Origin: Myxococcales bacterium
GTDB taxonomy: Bacteria; Myxococcota_A; UBA796; GCA-2862545
Direction: 5' to 3'
Assembly: GCA_019634415.1 (NCBI GenBank)
Contig: JAHQVJ010000012.1
Coordinates: 1-51,926, forward strand
Length of the DNA stretch: 51,926 bases
Shown here: positions 7,306 through 14,616 of the stretch, piece after piece
Layout: each line of letters begins with the position of its first letter
How positions within the stretch are numbered: position 1 is the stretch's first letter
Translations under genes and position numbers: made by a program
Notes under the pieces: generated by a model
The model's database searches: none
What the model was told of the DNA's origin: nothing
The model's input: the letters and a program-made list of their open reading frames with translations, nothing else

Positions 7306-10093
7306 CGCGCTCCTCCTCCCACTCGATGGCACGACGCAGATCGCGCGCCACCTCCGACACCACCACGGGCGGGGCGTCGCTCCATTCTCCCGTGAACGGG
7401 CGAATCCCACTCACGATCATCTCTTCGTCGTGCTTGAGGTCCACGGGCATCGCGGGCGTGAGGGTGACGACCAGCCCCTGCAGCGACAGCGTGAGCGACT
7501 GCAGAGCGCCGTCCGCCGAGCGAAACACCCAGCCCGCGTTGCGCAGCGCGAACAGGCGCCCGCGCGGGATCTTCTGGCCCCTCAGATCGGACAGCCCACC
7601 GGTCCGGTAGGTGTGTCGGGCGAGCTGCTCGAAGGGCTGGATCAGCTCGTAGTCGGCAAGCACCTCTCGCCACGCCTCCTCGAGGGTGGCTGACAGGTGG
7701 ATGGGGTGCACGAGCCGCACGGGCTTGGACAGCTCCACCGGTTCGTCCTCGACGTCGACGGGCTTGCCCGCCTCGTCGATGCGGAACGTCTTCTTGCCCG
7801 TGCGCCATACCAAGGCCGACACGGGATGCCGCGCGAGGGGGTGGTGCGCCAGGTACCGCAGGAAGTGCTCGCCCTTCCACCTGCGCTGCTGACGAAGCGC
7901 ACCCTCGAGGCGGCCCATCATGGTGGTGCGCAGCGTGCGCACCTGCTTCTTGAGATCGCGCCAGGTGGCGTGGGCGGCCTTGGCCAGGGCCTTGTCGTCG
8001 GATGCTGCCGCCTTGGGCAGCGACTTGCGCGGGGTGCCATCGGGGTCGAGGAGCACCGGCTCCAGCGACGTGTCGAAGCCCCCGGAGAAGGTGCGCGGCC
8101 CGAAGTGAAGCGGCACTCGCCCTCGCTCGTCGAGGCCGAGGGTGGGGAGCAGCACCTCGTCGAGCATCTGCACGTCGAGGCCGCGCTGCTTCGCCACCCG
8201 CTTGAGGTGCATCTCGATGCGCACCTTCGCCTTGGTCACGCGGCGGGCCAGCGACCCCAGGTGCACGAGGGTGTCGTCGCCGGGCAGCCCGCACATCACG
8301 TCCACTGCGTCCGACAGCAGCTCGGGGTAGCGCGCCGACTTGCGGCTCCACGACAGGATGCAGCGGAACAGGGCCCCGCTGCTCGCGCTCGCCCCCAGTA
8401 GCTGCACGGCACGGAGCACCCAGGGCAGCGGGAGCGTCTCTGGGGCGTTGCGCTTGCGCACCCAGCGCGGTGGGCCCTCCTCGGGCTGGATCTGCTTCCA
8501 GGGGGACTCGCCGTAGATGGCGTCGGCCTCGTGCTGCGACCAGGCGGTGAGCGTGGCGGCGAGCACCTCGTCCAGCGAGGCGGGATCGCACATGTCGAGC
8601 AGGGCCTGGGCCACCTCGGCGCCGACGTCGGGGGCGTCGTCTTCCAGGGGGGCGGTGTGCTCCGACAGCTGCCGCAGGGCGTTGGCCAGGGCGATGGGCG
8701 GGTAGTCGTGGCTGCCATCTGGCGTGCGCAGCCGCGGCATGGTGGGCAGGGCGATCCAAGGCTTCAGGGGGGAAGCGCCCTCGCGGAGCAGCACGGCCGG
8801 GACCTCGTCGGCCACGGGCCGCTCCTCGTGGTCCCCCACCCAGGAGCGCAGGCGCTTGGCGGCCGCCTCGTCGAGGTGGGGCAGCAGCTCGGAGACGAGC
8901 CCAGGCTGCTGCACGAGCTCCCTCGCGATCTCCGCGGCCTTGGCCTTCACCGGCCTGCTGGCGAGGGTGGCCAGCGTCAGGTCGCTCATGGCCACCAGGG
9001 CGGAGCGGGCTGCTGGGGCCAGCTCGCCGTCCAGCATCGCCACCAGGCGATCGACGGTCTCGGGATGGCGCACACGGGCCATCAGGGGCACGCCCGAGGC
9101 CCCAAGCGCGGTCGCCAGCGCGAACACGGCCGGAGCGGCGGCATCGGTGTGGCGCTGCATGACCACCTCGAGGGCAGCCTGCAGCCGATCCGGGCTGGTG
9201 GAGCGCGCGCGCTTGCGGGTGCGCACCAGCTCGGCGAAGGTCTCGGGCCCAGCACAGCTCGAGACGGGCAGCGTGTCGGCGGTGAGGCCCTTCCCCAGCA
9301 GGTAGGCGTCGACCCAGTCGGCGGCCGGGAACAGGCTCACGAGCTCCAGGTCCCGTGCCTCGGAGTGCTGGAGGGCCCGCATGGCCATGGCCTCGCAGGC
9401 GGCGTGCTCTTCGTCGGTGCTGCGCTGGAGCAGATCGCGCAGCCGCGCCACCGCAGGTCGGATCGACGCGCGGCTGGGCTCGCCAGGCTCCAGGTGGGCG
9501 GTGCGCAGGTCGCGCACCACGCGGAAGCGAGGCCCCTCGGCCACTGCCTGGACCGCTGCTCGGATCCCGAAGCGGGCCACCAGCAGCTCGGCGGTCTCGG
9601 CGTCGGGCGCCATGGCCAGGAGCACCGAGCGCTGCACCAGCGAGCCCGTGATCCAGGCGGGTCCGCGCTCCAGGATCCGGATCACGGCGTGGTGTGCGTC
9701 GGGTTCCGGCAGGGGCGGTCCGGCCACCAGCCCCCGAACGAAGCGCTCCAGGGACTGTCGCATGCGCTTGGTGACGGCCGCCGCTGCAGCGCGACCGTCC
9801 ACCTGCCCGGTGCCCGGAGCCCGCGCTCGGCGGGCCACCTGCACCGGGTCGAGGCCCTCGATCCTGGGGCTCAAGTCCACGGGACCCACGAACGGGGGCA
9901 GCACCTCGATCCAGCCCGACTCCGCCAAGCGCTTGGCGATGCGCTTGTCGATCTCGTCGAGCGCCGCCTTGGCGCTGCCGTAGCGCTTGCTGCTCGTCCG
10001 CGGCCTGCCGGTCAAGGTGCCGGAGCGGGTGCTCACGGACTGCCCCTCCAGCGAGATCTCCCAGAAGCGCCCTTCCTTCTCGAACCTTCGCAT
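7298..10093 (-). CDS. WGR-DUF4132 protein, YehI/MolR-like, first gene of the operon
   Basis: A 931-residue protein. Residues 1-65 are a WGR domain (MRRFEKEGRFWEISLEG then YGSAKAALDEIDKRI), a module known from PARPs and from bacterial MolR-like proteins. The middle is helical and repetitive, plausibly HEAT-like. The C-terminal part carries DUF4132 hallmarks: an ELIQPFEQLARHTYR segment, RLFALRNAGWVF and a final VVVSEVARDLRRA. I chose the ATG at 10093 because a GGGCGAGG ribosome-binding site precedes it and relatives begin MRRFE; an ATG at 10111 would add six residues (MPGRGR). The gene leads the operon and diverges from the sigma-factor gene. Confidence 0.85.
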   Translation of the reverse strand: MRRFEKEGRFWEISLEGQSVSTRSGTLTGRPRTSSKRYGSAKAALDEIDKRIAKRLAESGWIEVLPPFVGPVDLSPRIEGLDPVQVARRARAPGTGQVDGRAAAAAVTKRMRQSLERFVRGLVAGPPLPEPDAHHAVIRILERGPAWITGSLVQRSVLLAMAPDAETAELLVARFGIRAAVQAVAEGPRFRVVRDLRTAHLEPGEPSRASIRPAVARLRDLLQRSTDEEHAACEAMAMRALQHSEARDLELVSLFPAADWVDAYLLGKGLTADTLPVSSCAGPETFAELVRTRKRARSTSPDRLQAALEVVMQRHTDAAAPAVFALATALGASGVPLMARVRHPETVDRLVAMLDGELAPAARSALVAMSDLTLATLASRPVKAKAAEIARELVQQPGLVSELLPHLDEAAAKRLRSWVGDHEERPVADEVPAVLLREGASPLKPWIALPTMPRLRTPDGSHDYPPIALANALRQLSEHTAPLEDDAPDVGAEVAQALLDMCDPASLDEVLAATLTAWSQHEADAIYGESPWKQIQPEEGPPRWVRKRNAPETLPLPWVLRAVQLLGASASSGALFRCILSWSRKSARYPELLSDAVDVMCGLPGDDTLVHLGSLARRVTKAKVRIEMHLKRVAKQRGLDVQMLDEVLLPTLGLDERGRVPLHFGPRTFSGGFDTSLEPVLLDPDGTPRKSLPKAAASDDKALAKAAHATWRDLKKQVRTLRTTMMGRLEGALRQQRRWKGEHFLRYLAHHPLARHPVSALVWRTGKKTFRIDEAGKPVDVEDEPVELSKPVRLVHPIHLSATLEEAWREVLADYELIQPFEQLARHTYRTGGLSDLRGQKIPRGRLFALRNAGWVFRSADGALQSLTLSLQGLVVTLTPAMPVDLKHDEEMIVSGIRPFTGEWSDAPPVVVSEVARDLRRAIEWEEERDE

Positions 10094-10111
10094 CCGGCCT
10101 CGCCCAGGCAT

Positions 10112-10195
10112 TTCGAGTAACGGACGGTCCGGACACGAATTGGCCGCGAGAATTCTCACCGCGATTTGCTGCCCGATGATCGTAGACGGGTCGAG
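10112..10195. promoter_or_regulatory. Divergent control region between the DUF4132 operon and the sigma-factor operon
   Basis: These 84 bases must contain promoters for both transcription units. They are locally richer in A/T than the genes and contain an 8-bp palindrome GTCCGGAC near the DUF4132 start and a GAATTCTCACC segment in the middle. I cannot assign -35/-10 boxes with confidence. Control by the neighbouring sigma factor is a guess from position only. Confidence 0.35.
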
Positions 10196-10735
10196 ATGAA
10201 CGAGCCCTCCCCCGATCGTGCACTCCTCGCCCAGCAGATCCGCTGGGCCTGTGGTCGCGGGATCCCCGTGCAGGTCGCCGAGGATCTGGTGTTCGAAGCG
10301 GTGGAGCGCACACGGGCGAGCTGGGAGCCCGCACGCGGCCCCTATGCAGGGTACCTGCACGCGGCGGTGCGCAACGCGTGCACTGGCTGGTGGCGCCGCC
10401 GCGCCATCGACCAGCGGGCCAAGACGCGCCTGTCGTGGACGGCTCGGTCCGCCGACGGTGCACAGCTCGAGCGCGCCGAGCGCAAGCAGCGGGCACTGCT
10501 CGACGCCCTCGACGACGAGGAGCGCCGGATCTTCAGCGCCTGGGCGCTGCAGAAGCACCTCGGGAAGGGGCAGATCACCTCGGTGGAGGTGAGTCGCTCC
10601 CTCGACCTCGAGGTCTCCGCCTACGAGAACGCGAAGCGACGGCTGAAGGCGCGTCTGCACCGGCTGCTCGACGAGCTCGGGTGGGAGGTGGCGGACGTGC
10701 TGCACGGAGGGATCGATGTCGAATCGGTCGAATGA
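10196..10735 (+). CDS. RNA polymerase sigma factor, ECF-like
   Basis: A 179-residue sigma-70-type factor with only regions 2 and 4. Region 2 is seen as GPYAGYLHAAVRNACTGWWR (about residues 44-63), the -10-recognition and core-binding helices. Region 4 starts at LDALDDEERRIFSAW and ends in a helix-turn-helix with NAKRRLKARLHRLLDELG. The ATG at 10196 lies in a GTCGAG context with a weak ribosome-binding site. Its 3' end overlaps by 20 bases the next gene, a membrane-anchored probable anti-sigma factor, the usual layout of ECF systems. It diverges from the DUF4132-AAA-VWA operon, which is therefore a candidate target. Confidence 0.8.
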   Translation: MNEPSPDRALLAQQIRWACGRGIPVQVAEDLVFEAVERTRASWEPARGPYAGYLHAAVRNACTGWWRRRAIDQRAKTRLSWTARSADGAQLERAERKQRALLDALDDEERRIFSAWALQKHLGKGQITSVEVSRSLDLEVSAYENAKRRLKARLHRLLDELGWEVADVLHGGIDVESVE

Positions 10736-11387
10736 GCTGCTGGAGCAGGTGGGCGCCTCGGAGGTGTTCGCTCGTGAGGTGGAGGCGCACCTCGACGACC
10801 ACCCGCTGCCGGTGGACGAAGACGCCGTGCAGGCGGCTGCCGCTCGGCTTCAGGCGCGTCTGGCGCAGGCTTCGGCGGTGCCGCCGAGTCGCTTTGGTGG
10901 GTTCGTGCCCGGCGTGGGCGTGGGCCTGTTGGCGGCGGCGGTGGCGGCCACGGTGCTGGGGGTGGCCACGCGCACGCAGCAAGTACGGCTGAACCCAGCG
11001 GAGGTCGAGGCCATGCCGATGGTGGCGCCCGCCGCGGTGCTCGAGGTGGGCCCCCTGGAGGTCGACACCGAGGGCCCGCTACCCGTGCACCTCTCCGAGG
11101 GTGCCGAGGTGCTGACGGCCCGCGCCGACGACGTGACGGTGGTGCTGGTGCGCGCGGGCTCCGCCGAGGTGGACGGGTCCCAGGTTGACGCGGGCACGTG
11201 GGCCGTGGTGGGGCCCGGGCCCGATGGGGTGCAGGCCGCCGTGACCTTCGCCGACGGCGCCGCGCCGCCGCCCGAGGTCACCGGGATGTCGCCCACCGCC
11301 GACGCCGTGCTGCAGCAGATCCGCTGGGCGTCCCTGCCCGATCGCACCCATCACACCCTTCGTCGCTTGCTCCAGGAGGAACCATGA
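10716..11387 (+). CDS. Single-pass membrane protein, probable anti-sigma factor (FecR-like periplasmic part)
   Basis: A 223-residue protein with a cytoplasmic N-terminal region of about 62 residues, one membrane segment (GVGVGLLAAAVAATVLGVAT) and a periplasmic C-terminal region of about 140 residues. The periplasmic segment GPLPVHLSEGAEVLTARADD followed by VTVVLVRAGSAEV resembles the FecR beta-rich repeat in which a protein senses envelope signals and holds a sigma factor. No zinc-binding HxxxCxxC anti-sigma motif is visible, so the assignment rests on architecture and on the 20-base overlap with the sigma-factor gene. The stop overlaps the next start (ATGA), giving a three-gene operon. Confidence 0.65.
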   Translation: MSNRSNELLEQVGASEVFAREVEAHLDDHPLPVDEDAVQAAAARLQARLAQASAVPPSRFGGFVPGVGVGLLAAAVAATVLGVATRTQQVRLNPAEVEAMPMVAPAAVLEVGPLEVDTEGPLPVHLSEGAEVLTARADDVTVVLVRAGSAEVDGSQVDAGTWAVVGPGPDGVQAAVTFADGAAPPPEVTGMSPTADAVLQQIRWASLPDRTHHTLRRLLQEEP

Positions 11388-12256
11388 TCCCGTTCGTGCT
11401 CGCTACGGCCGCCGTCGCCGCCGAGGCCCCATCTGCCGAGGAGCTGTCGGCCGCCGCTCCCCATGCGTGGGCGCAGCTGTACACCTGCGCCACGGAAGGC
11501 TGTGCTCCCGAGGACGCCTCGCGCGCGGCGTGGCTCGCGGTGTTGCACCGCTATGTGGCGGAGGGCGTGGCAGACGGCACCCTGGCGGCGCTGGTGCGGC
11601 AGCTGGATCCTGAGCTGTTCGCGGCGCTGCCCGACGTGCTCGCCAACGGGGCCACGGCGCCTCCCGCATGGGCCCTGACGGAGGCGCCCCCAGCAGCACG
11701 GATCGCCGTGGGCGCCGACTGGCCCCCCATCACCATGGCCCGGCACGAGGGGACCCTGGTGCCCGGCTTCTACCGGTCCATGGAGGAGCTGCGGGACAAC
11801 GCACCGAGTGTGCCGTGGACGTCGCCCGAGCTCACGCCCACGCGGTCGTCCACCGTGGATGGCCACGTGTCGGTGCTGTACGGCCTCGCCCGTCGTGAGG
11901 TGCCCAAGGTCGGCAAGGTGGTCGGCTTCAGCGACGGCACCGCCGTGTATCTGTCGGTGGGCGGACGCTTGGGGCGCGCCAGCTCGGTGAGCTTCGCCGA
12001 GCTCACCGTCGTGGGACCAGTGGCCTTCTACACCTCCGGAAACGTCATTCCGATCGCGGGTGCAACCCCCATCGTCGTGCCCATCGGAGAGCAGCACCTG
12101 CTCGAGCTCCACAGTGGCGAGCACAGCTCCCTGAACCCCAAGCGCATGCGCGCGCTGCTGGCGGACCATTCCGAGCTGCTCGCGTCCTTCGAGGCGGAAT
12201 CCGACAAGCGCGAGGTGATGCTCGACTACCTCCGGCGGCTGCACGGCCAGGACTGA
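11384..12256 (+). CDS. Exported protein of unknown function, third gene of the sigma/anti-sigma operon
   Basis: A 290-residue protein starting MIPFVLATAAVAAEA, a short signal peptide with a likely cleavage after AVAA or nearby. No domain is recognised. The mature part contains a TVDGHVSVLYGLARREVPK segment and a long alternating hydrophobic region (VYLSVGGRLGRASSVSFAEL) suggesting beta structure, with two cysteines (CATEGC) near residues 32-37. An AGGAGG ribosome-binding site precedes the ATG, which overlaps the anti-sigma stop. It is probably co-regulated with, and exported as an effector or sensor for, the sigma/anti-sigma pair. Its TGA stop codon is part of a repeated sequence described at 12254. 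Confidence 0.65.
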   Translation: MIPFVLATAAVAAEAPSAEELSAAAPHAWAQLYTCATEGCAPEDASRAAWLAVLHRYVAEGVADGTLAALVRQLDPELFAALPDVLANGATAPPAWALTEAPPAARIAVGADWPPITMARHEGTLVPGFYRSMEELRDNAPSVPWTSPELTPTRSSTVDGHVSVLYGLARREVPKVGKVVGFSDGTAVYLSVGGRLGRASSVSFAELTVVGPVAFYTSGNVIPIAGATPIVVPIGEQHLLELHSGEHSSLNPKRMRALLADHSELLASFEAESDKREVMLDYLRRLHGQD

Positions 12257-12275
12257 TCGCGACCATCAACTCCGT
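12254..12275. repeat. Half-copy of the inverted repeat found intact at 23026-23062
   Basis: Twenty-two bases match, with one mismatch (C for A), the left arm plus loop of the hairpin at 23026. The right arm is missing here: after CTCCGT the sequence becomes CACGCGG. In both places the first three bases of the repeat are the TGA stop of the plus-strand gene. A frameshifted coding remnant begins immediately after this copy. Confidence 0.7.
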
Positions 12276-12416
12276 CACGCGGGGATGCGCTCCAGCTCGA
12301 GGAGGTTGGCGTGGGTGTGCTCGGGTGATTGGCGCCATCGACGATGCGATTCGAGGCCGCTCGATCAGGCGTGGCGAGAACTCGTCGTGTGTGGTGTTGT
12401 CCCAGGCGGCACGCAA
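12275..12416 (-). pseudogene. Frameshifted coding remnant, C-terminal fragment of an unidentified gene
   Basis: Reading the minus strand, one frame gives RAAWDNTTHDEFSPRLIE with nearly all third positions G/C, and a second frame then gives SPEHTHANLLELERIPA before a TGA at 12275-12277. Each half has coding-like codon bias, but they lie in different frames, as expected for a decayed gene with a frameshift. The stop is followed directly by the repeat at 12254, the arrangement seen when a transposase ends at a terminal inverted repeat. I do not recognise the protein; insertion-sequence origin is inference. Confidence 0.35.
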
Positions 12417-12426
12417 CGGAGGTCCT

Positions 12427-14160
12427 GTGATCTGGCTGTGCTGGGGTGCGCTCGCACTCGCCTCGGAGTCCTACTCCGAGCAGGCCGAGAAGATGATGAA
12501 CGTCGACTTCGCCGACGTGGAGGCGAGGATCGATCGGAGCCGGAAGAGCCGTCGCTCGTCCGCCCGACCCTCGCCCGCCCGGCCGGCGGCCTCCCCGGCG
12601 GAGGCTCCTCCGGCCGTGCTCCTTCCCACCGGCGGCGAGGTGGCCGCGCTGCCGCTGGAGGCGAACTCCACGCTGCGCAGCGTGACCGTGCACCGAGATC
12701 GGGCCCTCGTCACCCGCACCCGCTCGCTGCGGCTCGAGGCCGGTGATCACGTCGTCACCTTCGAGGGACTGCCGCTGGGCGTGACCGATCAGGGGCTGTC
12801 GGCGGCGGTGGTGGCTGGGGAGGCTCGCATCGTCGCCGTGGAGCTGCTGTCCGGCTCGGGGGAGGTGGAGGCCACCGAGCGCATCGACGCCACCCGCACC
12901 TCCGCCGAGGAGCTGCTCGCCCAGCTGGGCGACGTGCGCGACCAGATCGAGGCCCTGCTGAGCCAGCGCGACTACCTGCGCAGTGCCCTGAGTCCGGAGC
13001 AGTCCACCGTGGGGCAGACCGTGGCCGAGGTGCGGCGCGGGCTCGAGTTCGTCGCCACCTCGGAGCGTAGGATCGCCAAGGACCTGCGGGAGCAGCAGGA
13101 GCGGGGCGAGGAGCTGGCGGAGGAGCTGTCGCCCCTGCTCGTCAAGCTCGACGATCCCTTGGCCACGGGCCAGCCCGTGCGGGTGGAGGTGGAGGTGGAT
13201 CAGGTCGGCGACGTGCAGATCGATCTGCAGTACGCCGTGCGAGGCGCCTCGTGGTCGCCGAGCTACTCGGCGCGCCTGGATCGGAGCACCCAGCAGGTGG
13301 AGCTGCAGGTCTACGGGGTCGTGCGCCAGTCGAGCGGCGAGGACTGGGCGGACGCCGAGATCTCGCTGTCCACGGCACAGCCTGCGGGGGCCGCCAGCGT
13401 GCCCGTGCTCGGTCAGTGGATCCTCGGTCGCACCTCGGGCCTCGGCGCCTTCACCGTGCCCAGCGCCAGCGAGGGCCAGGCCGACGGCGGATCGGGCGTG
13501 GTGGACGCACAGCTGGACGCCGATCTGCAGAGCCAGGGCACCACGGTGCTGCGCATCGCGGGTCGGCGCACGATTCGCGGCGACGGCTCGGCACAGCGGC
13601 TGCCGGTGGCCGTGCAGACGCTGGCGGGCACGCCCTCGCTCCGCACCGTGCCGAAGCTGGCCGCCGAGGTGCAGCGCCGGGTGTCGGTGCGCTACGACGG
13701 GCAGCTCCCGCTGCTCGCAGGCCCCGTGTCGTCGTTCGTGGGCCCCGACTACGTGGGCAGCGGTGAGATCCAGGGGGCGCTGCCCGGCCAGACGCTGCAG
13801 CTGGCCTTCGGCACCGAGGACCGGCTGCAGGTGCGCCGCGAGCTGGTGCAGCGCGGACGGCAGAAGGCAGGCCGCAAGCTCACGCGCTACACCTTCGGCT
13901 TCCGGACCACCGTGCACAACTACGGCGCCTCGAGCGCCACCGTCACGGTGCTCGATCAGCTGCCCATGTCGGGCGACGCGCGGGTGGACGTGAAGGTTCT
14001 GGAGCTGTCGGGCGGCACCCGCGGTGCGGAGGACGGCTCGGTGAGCTGGCAGGTCGAGGTGCCGGCAGACGGCAAGACCTCGGTGGAGCTGGTGTTCGAG
14101 GTCACCGTGCCCGACGACATGCCGCACGCGAGCGCAGGCTTCGGCGGCCTGTTCCGCTGA
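12427..14160 (+). CDS. DUF4139 domain protein, exported (mucoidy inhibitor MuiA-like)
   Basis: A 577-residue protein. I chose GTG 12427 because a GGAGGT ribosome-binding site lies just upstream and the product then begins VIWLCWGALALASES, a signal peptide. Residues about 70-170 form the DUF4140 N-terminal region (VTVHRDRALVTRTRSLRLEA), then a helical, probably coiled-coil segment rich in E/Q/R (ELLAQLGDVRDQIEALL), then the DUF4139 beta domain (YAVRGASWSPSYSARLD, SSGEDWADAEISLSTAQP). Families with this layout are periplasmic or secreted; their biochemical role is unknown. A longer frame begins at 12325 but lacks a ribosome-binding site and would bury the signal peptide. About 170 bases separate it from the upstream gene. 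Confidence 0.85.
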   Translation: MIWLCWGALALASESYSEQAEKMMNVDFADVEARIDRSRKSRRSSARPSPARPAASPAEAPPAVLLPTGGEVAALPLEANSTLRSVTVHRDRALVTRTRSLRLEAGDHVVTFEGLPLGVTDQGLSAAVVAGEARIVAVELLSGSGEVEATERIDATRTSAEELLAQLGDVRDQIEALLSQRDYLRSALSPEQSTVGQTVAEVRRGLEFVATSERRIAKDLREQQERGEELAEELSPLLVKLDDPLATGQPVRVEVEVDQVGDVQIDLQYAVRGASWSPSYSARLDRSTQQVELQVYGVVRQSSGEDWADAEISLSTAQPAGAASVPVLGQWILGRTSGLGAFTVPSASEGQADGGSGVVDAQLDADLQSQGTTVLRIAGRRTIRGDGSAQRLPVAVQTLAGTPSLRTVPKLAAEVQRRVSVRYDGQLPLLAGPVSSFVGPDYVGSGEIQGALPGQTLQLAFGTEDRLQVRRELVQRGRQKAGRKLTRYTFGFRTTVHNYGASSATVTVLDQLPMSGDARVDVKVLELSGGTRGAEDGSVSWQVEVPADGKTSVELVFEVTVPDDMPHASAGFGGLFR

Positions 14161-14181
14161 CGCTCGGCTGGGGCGCCTCCC

Positions 14182-14616
14182 TCAGTCGCCCTTCTCCTTC
14201 TTTCCGATGATCTTCTTGCCGCCGATGCTGATGCCCTTCTTGCCGTCGATCACCACGCCGTTCTCGTTGCCGATCCGCACGCCCGTGGTCTGGTCGTCCT
14301 TGCCGAGCATCACGCCCTTCTCGCCGCCCACACGCACGCCGCTCACCTCGTCCTGCTTGCCGATCTGCACGCCGTTCTCGCCGCCGACCTCCACGCCCTT
14401 CTCTTCGCCGTCGCGGCCCACGACCACGCCGTTCTCGCCGCCCACGTGCACGCCCTTCTGCACCTTCTCGGGCGCTGCTCCCTCGGCGGCCTGCGCCTCT
14501 TCCTCGGTCAGCGCTTCGTCGGTCTCCTCCTCGGTGTCGGAGCCCAGCAGCCCCCCACACGCGAGGCTGAACGACAGGGCCAGGGACAGCACGGCGATGC
14601 TCCTACGCACGCTCAC
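14182..14616 (-). CDS. Lipoprotein with tandem GVxVGGENGV repeats
   Basis: A 144-residue protein with a lipoprotein-type signal peptide (MSVRRSIAVLSLALSFSLAC, likely lipidated at C20), an acidic linker, then four to five copies of a roughly 20-21-residue repeat built around GVxVGGENGVxxGKD, ending with IGGKKIIGKKEKGD. The alternating small/valine pattern suggests a beta-solenoid of short rungs (inference). It converges on the DUF4139 gene. Its first 14 bases lie inside the end of the upstream carboxyltransferase gene, so the two are probably co-transcribed. No family name is known to me. Confidence 0.75.
   Translation of the reverse strand: MSVRRSIAVLSLALSFSLACGGLLGSDTEEETDEALTEEEAQAAEGAAPEKVQKGVHVGGENGVVVGRDGEEKGVEVGGENGVQIGKQDEVSGVRVGGEKGVMLGKDDQTTGVRIGNENGVVIDGKKGISIGGKKIIGKKEKGD

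Noticed and set aside
12325..12426. Upstream extension of the DUF4139 gene to an ATG at 12325
   Set aside because: No ribosome-binding site there; GTG 12427 has GGAGGT and gives a signal peptide, and the extension covers the remnant at 12275-12416.
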